64,000 bases of DNA from Geoglobus acetivorans (GCF_000789255.1 NZ_CP009552.1:1116001-1180000), one strand, 5' to 3'. Positions 24,455 through 32,556 are shown, counted from the first letter of the stretch. The notes: generated by a model from the letters alone, not told the origin. Made by a program: numbers and translations.

Positions 24455-27430
24455 ATGCTGGTCGGAACTTCAGAAAATGGAGGGTCCAAGGGATATTTAA
24501 ACGGTGGGGTTCGAGGTTTCCTGGATTTCATAGTCTCACCAAGCAGAAACAGACTCCTCGAAATTCGACTAATCGAGAAGGGAAAAGCCAGATCCCACTT
24601 CTTCTCCTCAACTGGTGAAGCTCTCTCATTCCTCTCCTCCCGCAGCTTCAACGGTTCAAACGTTTATTACGGCGTTCTCCCTAGGAAAGATAGGGCTGGG
24701 AACAAGGAGGCTGTGGTTGATAAAGCTGATGTCTGCTGGGTGGATCTGGATGTTCTAAGCCTTGAGGAGTGTAAAGATCTGGACCCAGAGGAGATCTGGA
24801 GAAGGTGTTTTGACGTTCACTATCGGGCCTGCGAAAAACTCTCAGGGCATGGCATAACTCCCACTTTTGCGGTCTTCACAGGTCATGGTGTTCAGATCCT
24901 GTTCAAGCTGAGCCGTGAGGTTCCGAAGGAGGAGATTGAGAAGCTGAATTCCATCCTCATCTCTTTCCTGAGCGAATTCAGGGCTGACAACAAGGCCAAA
25001 GACTGTGCAAGGGTGTTAAGACTTCCCGGTTTCTACAACTTCAAGGATCCGGAGAAGCCCATCAAGGCCGAGATCATAGAGTTCAGCCCAACATCCAGCG
25101 TTGATCCAGAGCTCATCCTCTCCCTGCCGGTCGAAAGGCCCTTTGAATCCTCCCACACTGGGGAAAACTCACCCTCTCCCACTCTTCCTCCCACCTCTCA
25201 AAAAGTAATCTGGAAGAGGCTGGACAGAGAAACCAAGGAGAAGATAATCACCCAGATCTCTGAAGTTTACAGGAAGGGCCACAGGCAGAGCCTGGTCTTC
25301 CACCTGTCAGGTTATCTGGCCAAGTCTGAGATACATCCCTCTGACTGTGCTGAAGTTGTCCACAGAATCGTTCTCTCAAAGTCTGATGAGGAAGCTGAGG
25401 AGAGGTTTGAGGCTGTAGCCTGGAGTTATGGAAGGGTTTCAGCTGATGAGGATGTAATTAATTCGATTTACGAGTTTGCCAGACTGCACAAAATTGAGAG
25501 GGAGAAGATATCCAGCTGGGTTAAGTCTGCAAGTAAAGGAGATTCGGGGAAGCTTAGGGGGAGTTACAACCAGCTGAGGGATGAGATCAGGGAGATTCTT
25601 AAGGAGGATGGAAAGAATGAGGATGAGGCCTCAACCATAGCCATTGATTTCGTTTCAAGACTTGAGGATCTTGTTGGCCAGCCTGTTGAGAAATCGGTTA
25701 TTGGAGTTCCCGTTAAGATCAGTAAATCTGGAAAAGGGTTCAGGGTTTCATTTGTCAACAATCCGGATAAGGGGATTGCTAAGGTAAAATACCCACTGGA
25801 CGGCTGGGAGGTTCTTGAATACGACTACATAACTTCGTTCTGCATTGAGAGGGTTAAGGTTCTGGCCGATCCTTCAACTGGAGACAGGGAATATATCATT
25901 ACGATAAGGTATCCTGGTAAAGGGATCGAGAGAACTTCCCCACCTCTGAAAGTTGAGGAATTAATTGAATGGTTCAAGGAGCAGGAAGGAATAAGGAAAC
26001 TCCAGATTTTGAGGGATGCTGTCAGCTCATTACTGGATGCTTTTGAAACAAGGGGAAGGGCTGAGATTAAGCATACCTCTTTAGCCACTGGGTTTGTCGA
26101 GGTTGATGGAAGGCTGGAATTCTTCAATTACGAAAGCTCACCTGTCAGAATTCCTGAGCCTTCAAAGGAAGGACTGAGAAGAGCTTTAACAATCCTTGAT
26201 GAGCTGGCCAGGAAATACAATCATGCGGATGGTTTTGTTGCAGGAGTTCTTTTCGGAATTATCCAGCCTCTTGGATACGTTAAGAGACAGAACCACGTCA
26301 GGAGTTTTCATTTAATGCTCACAGGAGAGCCCAAGACTGGGAAGAGCACAATTGGAGATATAATTCTCGCAATGTGGGGATGTCCGAAGAAAAAGCCGTT
26401 CTATGTTTCCGGACAATCAATTAAATCTGTTGCGAGACTGGGTTCTTTTCTGGATTCAACCTCTCTTGTTATCTCAATCAACGAGGTGAGAGACTCCATC
26501 ACCATTCCTGAAGTTTCTGACATGCTGAAGAATGCAAGATCAGAGCTAACGATTAGAGACAGGTATGAGGGAAAGAACAGGATAAGAACGTTCCACTCCA
26601 GGGCCTCAGTTTTCATGACCACCAATTACCTGCCAATGCTGAAGGATAAGGGCCTGATTGAGTCTTTCATGATCTTCGAGTTCACAGTTAAGCAGAAGCC
26701 GGGCAAGGAGGAGAGGGATGAGTTTGCCAGATGGTTCTCTGAGATTGAAAAGGATCTGGCATATATCGGTGCATGGCTGGTAAAATTCTACACTGAGAAC
26801 TGGGAGAAAGTCAAGCCCCACATAATGAAAGAGGACTTTATCGAGCCGGGAAGGAAGGTTTTAAGGTATCTGTATGCTGAGGCCGGGCTTGAGGTTCCTG
26901 AGTGGGTGGATAAGCCGTTAACTCCTGCAGAGATTGAGGAGGAGATTGATGAGCTGGATCTTATTGTTTCAACGATTAAGAAAGACATTCTGCAGGCTGT
27001 CAAGGATGTCGGTGTTTCTCTGCATGCTGAGGGAATGGAGAGCTGGGCTGGAAGGATTGAGGAGCTGAAAAGACTGGATGCTCTGCCTGAATATTTAAAA
27101 GCTAAAAAAGACTTGTCCAAGATTTACATTAAACCTGAAATTGTCGAATCTGTCCGGAGAAGAACCGGATACGAGATTGCAGGAGGATTAAGAAATATTG
27201 CCGATAAATACGGTTTCAAATACGATAAAACACCTGACGGAAGAGGTAGGGCTATAGTCCTCTATTATGACGAATTTCTAAGACTTCTCGGAGAATCGGA
27301 TGAATCGGAGAAAGAAGCGGACTCTTCTGGGGTAGTCAATGAGGTGGAGTTTGACATGACTGAATTGATGGATGATGACTGGAAACATGAGCTTTTGATG
27401 GAAGAACTTGAGAGAGGTGGGAATGAATGA
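24455..27430 (+). CDS. Primase-polymerase/helicase replication protein of the element
   Basis: 991 residues. The N-terminal part (about 70-215) fits the archaeo-eukaryotic primase (PrimPol) fold: acidic VDLD at about 96-99, GHGVQIL around 144, and LRLPGFYNFK around 188. The C-terminal part has an AAA+/SF3-like helicase core with Walker A GEPKTGKST at about 623-631, a Walker-B-like SLVISINEV, and a sensor FMTTNYLP, followed by helical and Lys/Glu-rich tail regions. ATG 24455 follows GGAGGGG. This is the likely initiator acting at the iterons. The exact family is not identified. Confidence 0.75.
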   Translation: MLVGTSENGGSKGYLNGGVRGFLDFIVSPSRNRLLEIRLIEKGKARSHFFSSTGEALSFLSSRSFNGSNVYYGVLPRKDRAGNKEAVVDKADVCWVDLDVLSLEECKDLDPEEIWRRCFDVHYRACEKLSGHGITPTFAVFTGHGVQILFKLSREVPKEEIEKLNSILISFLSEFRADNKAKDCARVLRLPGFYNFKDPEKPIKAEIIEFSPTSSVDPELILSLPVERPFESSHTGENSPSPTLPPTSQKVIWKRLDRETKEKIITQISEVYRKGHRQSLVFHLSGYLAKSEIHPSDCAEVVHRIVLSKSDEEAEERFEAVAWSYGRVSADEDVINSIYEFARLHKIEREKISSWVKSASKGDSGKLRGSYNQLRDEIREILKEDGKNEDEASTIAIDFVSRLEDLVGQPVEKSVIGVPVKISKSGKGFRVSFVNNPDKGIAKVKYPLDGWEVLEYDYITSFCIERVKVLADPSTGDREYIITIRYPGKGIERTSPPLKVEELIEWFKEQEGIRKLQILRDAVSSLLDAFETRGRAEIKHTSLATGFVEVDGRLEFFNYESSPVRIPEPSKEGLRRALTILDELARKYNHADGFVAGVLFGIIQPLGYVKRQNHVRSFHLMLTGEPKTGKSTIGDIILAMWGCPKKKPFYVSGQSIKSVARLGSFLDSTSLVISINEVRDSITIPEVSDMLKNARSELTIRDRYEGKNRIRTFHSRASVFMTTNYLPMLKDKGLIESFMIFEFTVKQKPGKEERDEFARWFSEIEKDLAYIGAWLVKFYTENWEKVKPHIMKEDFIEPGRKVLRYLYAEAGLEVPEWVDKPLTPAEIEEEIDELDLIVSTIKKDILQAVKDVGVSLHAEGMESWAGRIEELKRLDALPEYLKAKKDLSKIYIKPEIVESVRRRTGYEIAGGLRNIADKYGFKYDKTPDGRGRAIVLYYDEFLRLLGESDESEKEADSSGVVNEVEFDMTELMDDDWKHELLMEELERGGNE

Positions 27431-27621
27431 AGTATAAAACCATCAGAATAACCAGTTTCCTTGAAGCTGACAGAATAATGGGAGTTGACGGGAGAATTTA
27501 CAGGGTCGGTTATGGAATGATAGTCACTCTTCCAGAGCTGAATGCTGATGTTTTCCTGAAAAGGGGAGTAGCTGAGCCTGCTGACGAGGCGGATCTGTTT
27601 CTGGAGGAGGCGATACTGTGA
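27427..27621 (+). CDS. Small protein resembling the GINS B-domain
   Basis: 64 residues, start overlapping the stop of the primase-helicase (ATGA). The pattern ITSFLEADRIMGVDGRIYRV...VTLPELNADVFLKRGVAEPAD resembles the C-terminal B-domain of archaeal GINS51/GINS23 (FLED...F-GIDGR-YG...LPEENA-LLI-RGVAE). A free-standing B-domain could link the element's helicase to the host replisome. The similarity is from memory of the motif, so moderate confidence. Confidence 0.55.
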   Translation: MKYKTIRITSFLEADRIMGVDGRIYRVGYGMIVTLPELNADVFLKRGVAEPADEADLFLEEAIL

Positions 27622-28046
27622 GGTGTCCCCACTGCGGAAACTATATTGAAAATACGATTTGGGAGGCCCTGAAGCCGTACAGAGGAGTAACTGACAGGGT
27701 AGTTATCACCAACATAGACACGATCCTTGATGTCGGGCCAAGAATCAGGGCAATTTTCGAGGAGAAGAACGGAAAGCTGAAGATCAGAGGTTATCAGGCC
27801 GTTACTCTCAAAAAGGTTGCCAGGGCTTTAAGAGTCCCCCTTTACTACATCGAGAGAATTGATGATAGAGTCAGACTTTTCGAGTTCGACAGGTATCAGA
27901 GAGTGAATTCTGGAGAGTTCTTGAGAGCTGATCATCTAATTCCAGTCTTTTCCGGGAGTGTTGAGGAATTTGGAGACTGGATTTATAGGAAATACATCCT
28001 TCATACTCCTCCCTCATCAAAGGGGAGGAAGAAGTGGTGGAGGTGA
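27618..28046 (+). CDS. Unknown element protein with N-terminal CxxC
   Basis: 142 residues beginning MRCPHCGNYI at a GTG that overlaps the previous stop. The middle segment VTLKKVARALRVPLYYIERID looks like a helix-turn-helix, and the C-terminus is basic (KGRKKWWR). Possibly a DNA-binding partner of the replication protein. No family recognised. Confidence 0.55.
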   Translation: MRCPHCGNYIENTIWEALKPYRGVTDRVVITNIDTILDVGPRIRAIFEEKNGKLKIRGYQAVTLKKVARALRVPLYYIERIDDRVRLFEFDRYQRVNSGEFLRADHLIPVFSGSVEEFGDWIYRKYILHTPPSSKGRKKWWR

Positions 28047-28054
28047 GGAGAGGT

Positions 28055-28180
28055 ATGGACGTGCAGTCGAGATGTAGGAATGTATGGGGTCGTAGAGTAT
28101 CGGGATTTTGTAACACGTTGGAGGGCACACTGAGGGAAATTTTGGGCAGGTCTGGAGGTGGTTGTGTTGCCCCAGCATAA
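28055..28180 (+). CDS. Possible 41-residue element peptide
   Basis: Short frame from ATG 28055 just behind a GAGGTGAGGAGAGG ribosome-like stretch; Arg/Gly/Cys-rich. It overlaps the start of the next gene. No other support. Confidence 0.25.
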   Translation: MDVQSRCRNVWGRRVSGFCNTLEGTLREILGRSGGGCVAPA

Positions 28181-28403
28181 GCAGAACGCGGGCAAAAAGT
28201 ACCTTGCAGGAATGGTGGATTTTGGAATACTTGGCAGGAGAGAGGCATACCTCTTCAAGAACGAAAAAAGAGAGAAAGACACTCAACCGGCCTTCAGACT
28301 GGTTATCAGGGAAGGAGACACATGGAAGGAAGTTGGCGCTTTCTGGGTCAGAGAGGTCAAGCAGAAAGAGCCTGAGGAGGAAGTTTTCGACATGACGGGG
28401 TGA
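28164..28403 (+). CDS. Unknown small element protein
   Basis: About 79 residues, charged, with a beta-rich segment KKYLAGMVDFGILGRREAY followed by FRLVIREGDTWKEVGAFWV. GGAGGTG at 28154-28160 points to GTG 28164 or TTG 28167 as start. Same strand and tight spacing as its neighbours, so it is probably co-transcribed. Function unknown; the two-strand pattern recalls small nucleic-acid-binding folds. Confidence 0.5.
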   Translation: MLPQHKQNAGKKYLAGMVDFGILGRREAYLFKNEKREKDTQPAFRLVIREGDTWKEVGAFWVREVKQKEPEEEVFDMTG

Positions 28404-28408
28404 TTTAG

Positions 28409-28777
28409 ATGGCAGAGCAGAAAAAAGACCACTGTATCGCTCACTTTGAAATGCGAGGAGAGAGTGAAGAAGGGTGCCGCATGATAATGAAATACTCAAT
28501 GGCTTTTCGTGGAACAGAGCTCGGCATTTCACGGACTGGTGAGATGGTCGAATATAGGTTTGGCAAATTCCTGAGCGTAAAAATTCCAAGAGACAGATTA
28601 TTGGAGGTTGCAGTGGACACTTTCACAATGATGCCTCTCAAACATAAGATGGAGTTCCTTAATCAGGCCTTTGAGATTCTCAATGACTCTTTGCTCACAC
28701 CCGAGCTGGCCACATGGGATGAAGAGAACCCACAGATGGGAGAGTATGAAGCTAAAGAAGAGAAGATTCATGCCTGA
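28409..28777 (+). CDS. Unknown acidic element protein
   Basis: 122 residues preceded by GGGGTGATTTAG. Contains MIMKYSMAFRGTELGISRTGEMVEYRF and a helix IPRDRLLEVAVDTFTMM; acidic C-terminus. No family recognised. Confidence 0.5.
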   Translation: MAEQKKDHCIAHFEMRGESEEGCRMIMKYSMAFRGTELGISRTGEMVEYRFGKFLSVKIPRDRLLEVAVDTFTMMPLKHKMEFLNQAFEILNDSLLTPELATWDEENPQMGEYEAKEEKIHA

Positions 28778-28827
28778 GATCCCCTTGGGTGAAAACGGCA
28801 AAATCAGTAATCTGGAGGTAGGTAATA

Positions 28828-29163
28828 TTGAAAGCCAGTAATTTTGAGAGATTTCAAACAAAAACTGAATTTTTTAAATTTGGAAGATTTTGGTGGAACG
28901 AAAGAAGACCAGAGAAGATTCTCGTGGATATTCCTTACACTCTGAAAAAACTTATTCGAGCAGGGGAGAGACTGAAAGTAACCATATATTTAAGAGATGC
29001 TACAATTGTTAAAAGCGTTTATGTGTGGAATCAAAAGACCATCCAGATTTACATTCCATCTGCATGGGATTTAAACGGGGATGAAGCTGTTGTGGCGAGA
29101 TTTGAAGCCACTTCTGAAAGTACATTCAAGGTCCTAATCTTAATTGGGGAGATGGAATTATGA
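28828..29163 (+). CDS. Unknown element protein, TTG start
   Basis: 111 residues. No ATG is available at the 5' end, but GGAGGTAGG sits about 8 bases before TTG 28828. Beta-rich middle (ILVDIPYTLKKLI, LKVTIYLRD, IQIYIPSAW). Overlaps the next gene by four bases (ATGA), so they are co-translated. Function unknown. Confidence 0.5.
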   Translation: MKASNFERFQTKTEFFKFGRFWWNERRPEKILVDIPYTLKKLIRAGERLKVTIYLRDATIVKSVYVWNQKTIQIYIPSAWDLNGDEAVVARFEATSESTFKVLILIGEMEL

Positions 29164-29513
29164 CAAGAGCTGATGTAAATATGAAATACTGGAAACGGAA
29201 GCTTGTAATCGAATTTACTCCGCTAGTCCTCTTTTTAGTAATGAACAACCTTTATACCTTCAGATACTCAGACCTCACAGGATTATTCAATTACAGATAC
29301 GTCCATAGATTCGTTTTGAAAGGGAAAGCTTTTGGAATTATCGAAAGAGTAGGTCAAAAAACCTATAGAATCTCTGAAAATTTCTTTGAGACTGTGGTAA
29401 TCACTAGAAACGGATATTACGATGACAACGCAGAGAACATACTGATAAAAGGTGGTTGGACATTCATATTTAACCCAAAATCTGTGAAAAGTGAATATAA
29501 TGAGGTTCTTTGA
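29160..29513 (+). CDS. Unknown element protein, possible winged helix
   Basis: 117 residues starting in the stop of the previous gene. The segment YRYVHRFVLKGKAFGIIERVGQKTYRIS resembles the last helix and wing of a winged-helix domain. Last gene of the plus-strand run in the element. Family not recognised. Confidence 0.45.
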   Translation: MTRADVNMKYWKRKLVIEFTPLVLFLVMNNLYTFRYSDLTGLFNYRYVHRFVLKGKAFGIIERVGQKTYRISENFFETVVITRNGYYDDNAENILIKGGWTFIFNPKSVKSEYNEVL

Positions 29514-29700
29514 CTTTCATAGGTCTGGCAAGAATACATATAAACACAAAACTGTGCATAGCCTCTAACTAAAAAACAATACCAAGTATGCTTATATTTG
29601 TGAAACTCAGGAAATTACGGGCCTCTACTCTTATTAGCCCCCTACAACGTTCAGTTTGTTCTACAGTGGTGAATTTTGTAGTCACCCCCCAAATTACTTT

Positions 29701-29747
29701 CTCGCCAAACGTCCCTTTTCCCGCTTATGCGGATGGAGTTTGGCGAG
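29701..29747. repeat. Long hairpin in the element's gene-free right part
   Basis: Perfect 10-bp outer stem CTCGCCAAAC/GTTTGGCGAG, TCC/GGA continuing after a one-base bulge, and inner hairpin CCGC-TTAT-GCGG. It lies in the 407-base stretch 29514-29920 between converging gene sets, which otherwise holds no convincing gene but has three GAGTTAA repeats near 29881-29925. Could be a terminator, a single-strand origin or a protein site. Confidence 0.6.
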
Positions 29748-29920
29748 AGAGGCGCTTGATTTTATTAAAATAGCTCCTTTAAGATTGCTATTTAAAATGT
29801 GAGCTTAAAATACATTGAACAAGACAATCATTGCATGAGATCACACACCAAAACCTCAGCATGTTCCGAGGTGATAACTGGGAGTTAACGGGTGGAAGAG
29901 AGTGAGTTAAAGGGAGAGAG

Positions 29921-31012
29921 TTAATCCCCAGTGTGGGGGAGCATGGAAACCAGCTTCTCCAACTTAACCCCCGGTGGTACAAGGTTAACCTTTCCCCACT
30001 TCTCCATGTATTGCCGATAGATCTCGGACGGGAGTTTCCCATCATAGCTCTGAACGTCCAGACTGCCTGTATTGTGTGCCATGATGTAATCTCTCAGTCC
30101 AGGGTGGACCATCAGAACGTTGTTGCACATCTGCTCGAAGAACTTCCTGAAGTGGGATGGCTGAATCCTCATTCCTGTATGATGGGCTTTAATGTCCAAG
30201 TCGATCAGCACAATTCTAAGGGAGTTGTAGGGGAAGACTGGAACACTGTCCTTGGCATTAATGAGGTGTCTGAATTCGATCACAGGTTTAATCCATTCAA
30301 CAACAACAGGGTGAAGAGGGACCCAGTGAGGGAAGGACTCTTTATCCTTCTCCTCAGGTATCCAGAGCATAGGAGGATTTCTTTTCAGTGCTTTTTCAAA
30401 ATCCTCAAAGGTTAGCCTGTCAGTTGTGGACTGAGGCCTCTGTCCTGTGTAGGCCAAAAACAGGGTGTTTGCTATGTGCTTAATCCTGAAGTATGCATAC
30501 TTCCAGGGTGGATCATAGGGAGATTTTGGAGTGTTGTAAATCCCTTTTATCACATTCTCCACATCAACAGGTCTGATGATGATTTTGTTCAGTTTCTTTG
30601 ATTGTCTTTGCGGTCTGTCAAGGACTTCTTTTAGCTCTCTGAAGGTCAAATCACCAGTTTCCTTATAAAGATATTCAAGGAAAGCCCTAGTGTTGTCATA
30701 AAACTTTTTCTGGGACTCATACCCGAAATTACGCATATACCAGGACTGAAACCTAAGGAGGGATTCTCTTGTGATTTTTCCACCTGTATGTTCGAGAAGT
30801 TTCTTCAGCGTTTTCTCTATCCAGATCTTTGACCGCTCAGATTTCACCTTAGAGAACCTGAATTCAAGATATCTCTGTGCTACGGATTCTAAATCAGAAA
30901 AATAACCCCTTACGAGGCAGTGATCCCCGGTTCGAATCCGGGCGGACCCACTGTAATTTACTGCCGGAGGGTGATTAGCGAATTCTGAGGACTCCAAAAA
31001 TTTCTTCTCCAC
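29921..31012 (-). CDS. Tyrosine recombinase catalytic part, int(C), fused in frame to an older int(N) fragment
   Basis: Residues after the att core (positions 29921-30906) form the core-binding and catalytic domains of an SSV-type integrase. Box I Arg is in AYTGQRPQST, the second-box HxxR in SHFRKFF, then a late His in MAHNTGSLD and a candidate Tyr nucleophile in IYRQYMEKW. Because the DNA right of att is another int(N) remnant in the same frame, an open frame of 363 codons exists from GTG 31012, though it lacks most of the N-terminal domain. Whether this chimera is made is unknown. Confidence 0.8.
   Translation of the reverse strand: MEKKFLESSEFANHPPAVNYSGSARIRTGDHCLVRGYFSDLESVAQRYLEFRFSKVKSERSKIWIEKTLKKLLEHTGGKITRESLLRFQSWYMRNFGYESQKKFYDNTRAFLEYLYKETGDLTFRELKEVLDRPQRQSKKLNKIIIRPVDVENVIKGIYNTPKSPYDPPWKYAYFRIKHIANTLFLAYTGQRPQSTTDRLTFEDFEKALKRNPPMLWIPEEKDKESFPHWVPLHPVVVEWIKPVIEFRHLINAKDSVPVFPYNSLRIVLIDLDIKAHHTGMRIQPSHFRKFFEQMCNNVLMVHPGLRDYIMAHNTGSLDVQSYDGKLPSEIYRQYMEKWGKVNLVPPGVKLEKLVSMLPHTGD
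30907..30976 (+). repeat. Right attachment site (attR)
   Basis: Copy of the tRNA-Val 3' part beginning CCCTTACGAGGC, with T-stem CCCGG/CCGGG instead of GCCGG/CCGGC and three more changes outside the tRNA. It is followed to the right by the degraded second int(N), not by unique chromosomal sequence. Confidence 0.88.
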
Positions 31013-31109
31013 GAAATCGGACAGATTTGGAAAGCATTGGCGGACGGCGCTGAGAAATTTTTGCTTATGGTTGCGGTCAACTTGGCTTTTTTGAGGTATC
31101 GGGAGCCAT
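30907..31109 (-). pseudogene. Degraded int(N) of an older element
   Basis: Reading leftward from ATG 31109 (MAPDTSK), the frame must shift twice, at a run of six A and a run of five A, to give a sequence that follows int(N): a KAKLTATISK stretch, then FLSAVRQCFPNLSDFVEKKFLESSEFANHPP and NYSG into the att core. The alignment with int(N) at 22807 is clear over about 60 residues (PNLS, NHP, NYSGS shared). Confidence 0.75.
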
Positions 31110-31190
31110 GAAATAATTCTATGTGTGTAAAATGTTAAACCTTTGTCTCAAAACATGAATTAAGTCAGTCACCTGTATTCCCCCTTTTCT

Positions 31191-31440
31191 CTACTTCAAA
31201 AGCACATAATCTTCCCCTTCAACGAAGGTCTTGGCCTGTAATCTCCAACCCTCTGCGGTAGATGTTACTGTGGCCTCAGGTTTGACAAAATCAGCCTTCC
31301 GTTCTCCTCAAAAATCTTCAGCTTGTCCGGAATTCCGGTCTTTTCTTGGGAGTTTGCCCATTTCCTTGAAAATCTCTTTTCGAATTTCAGATTTCGGACT
31401 GTCCCATAAAATCTACAGACCTGCAGCCATGACCTCCAAT
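31191..31440 (-). pseudogene. Frameshifted gene remnant next to the older int(N)
   Basis: Three successive minus-strand frames give coding-like pieces that join into one protein end: EIRKEIFKEMGKLPRKD, then PDKLKIFEENGRLILS, then KPEATVTSTAEGW and AKTFVEGEDYVLLK ending at TAG 31191-31193. At least two frameshifts separate them. No family recognised. It lies in the gene-free stretch 31110-31528 and fits decay of an older element or its host flank. Confidence 0.5.
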
Positions 31441-31528
31441 AACCTCAAATACGCTCGAGAAAGGAAAAAGCATACGCCCTCAGTCGACCAACCTAAAGAT
31501 GCAATCAGGATAGGAACCGGAAGTGAAA

Positions 31529-31602
31529 GGGCCCGGACCGGGATTCGAACCCGGCTCCTGGGATCCACAGTCCCAGAGGATGACCACTACCCTATCCGGG
31601 CC
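31529..31602 (-). tRNA. tRNA-His (anticodon GTG)
   Basis: Acceptor GGCCCGG/CCGGGCC, discriminator C as expected for His; anticodon stem CTGGG/CCCAG with loop ACTGTGGAT region giving GTG; T-arm CCGGG-TTCGAAT-CCCGG. The base before the acceptor is T, so the essential G at -1 is not encoded and must be added after transcription. Confidence 0.94.
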
Positions 31603-31650
31603 ATCCGCTGTATGCTGTCTGACATGCTCGGTATATATCTCTTTTTCTAC

Positions 31651-32505
31651 TCAGATATCCATTTCATAAAGTTCCCTTCTTCTTGCTTCAAGCAGGTTCT
31701 CTCTCAAACCTGCAAACTCAGCGGCGGACAATACCTTCACCCCATAATCTCTGGCTTTATCAAAGACCTCAGACACGTTGTCTCTCCATTTCAGGTCTCT
31801 TGTGAGATGATGGTCAATCACAAGCACTTTCAGATTTCCCTGCATGAGTCTTTCCAGATTCTCAATGCTCCTGTTCAGGCTTTCATGCGAGTACCTGTAG
31901 CCGAGCATGTAGGTCATGGGACCATCCATTACGACAATTTCAGCATCCTTTTTGAGAAGCCAGTTTATCTGCTCTTCAAGACTTGCGCCCTCAACGTCGC
32001 TTGTGTGTACAAAGGTTCCTGACCCATCGTCTACGAAAACCATTGTTACATAACCGAGCTTTGAGTCAGTTCCGTGAGGCACAGCATTTGAGAATTCAAT
32101 GATTGTGTTTCCCTCCACAATTCTGGCTCCATCCGAGGTACCAACACTGTTCCGATCAAGAAGAGACAGGAAGTATCTCGCTCTCCTCTTCTGGCTGAAA
32201 TTTATATTCTTCTCAGGATGTTTTAAAAGTATTCGCCTTGTTTTCAGAATTTCCGGCTCCTTAGGGTTGTGATGGTCGTAATGGTAGTGGGTTACAGCAA
32301 CAATGTCTGACTTTTCCACGTGGCTTTTTACTGTTTCCCACAGCACATCCATCTGCTGAATTTCTAAAGGATGCGGGGGCAGACCGTACCGTCTTGGACC
32401 CAGAGCAACTCCGGGATCAATCGTTATGGAGACATCCTTGGTTTCCACGAAAGTCGCCATGCTTCTGACACCCATCGAATCAAATGCCAGCGGAACAATC
32501 TTCAC
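31651..32505 (-). CDS. UPF0282-type metallo-beta-lactamase-fold hydrolase
   Basis: 284 residues. Metal motif THYHYDHHNP near residue 73 (HxHxDH), later His and Asp in AVPHGTD, HTSDVEG and VIDHHLTRD. Matches the archaeal UPF0282 family of metallo-beta-lactamase-fold proteins with no assigned substrate. Divergent from the CBS-domain gene with about 50 bases between. Confidence 0.85.
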   Translation of the reverse strand: MKIVPLAFDSMGVRSMATFVETKDVSITIDPGVALGPRRYGLPPHPLEIQQMDVLWETVKSHVEKSDIVAVTHYHYDHHNPKEPEILKTRRILLKHPEKNINFSQKRRARYFLSLLDRNSVGTSDGARIVEGNTIIEFSNAVPHGTDSKLGYVTMVFVDDGSGTFVHTSDVEGASLEEQINWLLKKDAEIVVMDGPMTYMLGYRYSHESLNRSIENLERLMQGNLKVLVIDHHLTRDLKWRDNVSEVFDKARDYGVKVLSAAEFAGLRENLLEARRRELYEMDI

Positions 32506-32556
32506 ACATGAAATAGAAGGGGAAGAAATATATCTTTTTCACAGCAATTAACAATT

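Larger units (their letters stand above)
22603..30976. mobile_element. SSV-type integrated plasmid-like element (about 8.3 kb) in tRNA-Val
   Basis: Bounded by 70-bp direct repeats (65/70 identical) that begin in the tRNA anticodon loop. The element's own integrase gene is divided by the attachment site, with int(N) inside the left end and int(C) inside the right end, both on the minus strand, as in SSV1-like viruses and related plasmids. Excision would give a circle of about 8304 bp. Contents: iterons, a wHTH/RHH regulator pair, a primase-helicase, and small unknown genes in one plus-strand run. I see no capsid, terminase or partition genes, so it looks like a plasmid rather than a virus. Confidence 0.88.

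Noticed and set aside
29588-29773. 61-codon frame in the element's right arm
   Set aside because: Most of it is the hairpin region; no ribosome site or recognisable protein features.
31231-32022. Plus-strand open frame of 263 codons
   Set aside because: It runs antisense through tRNA-His and the UPF0282 gene and through the gene remnant; no ribosome site and no recognisable protein.
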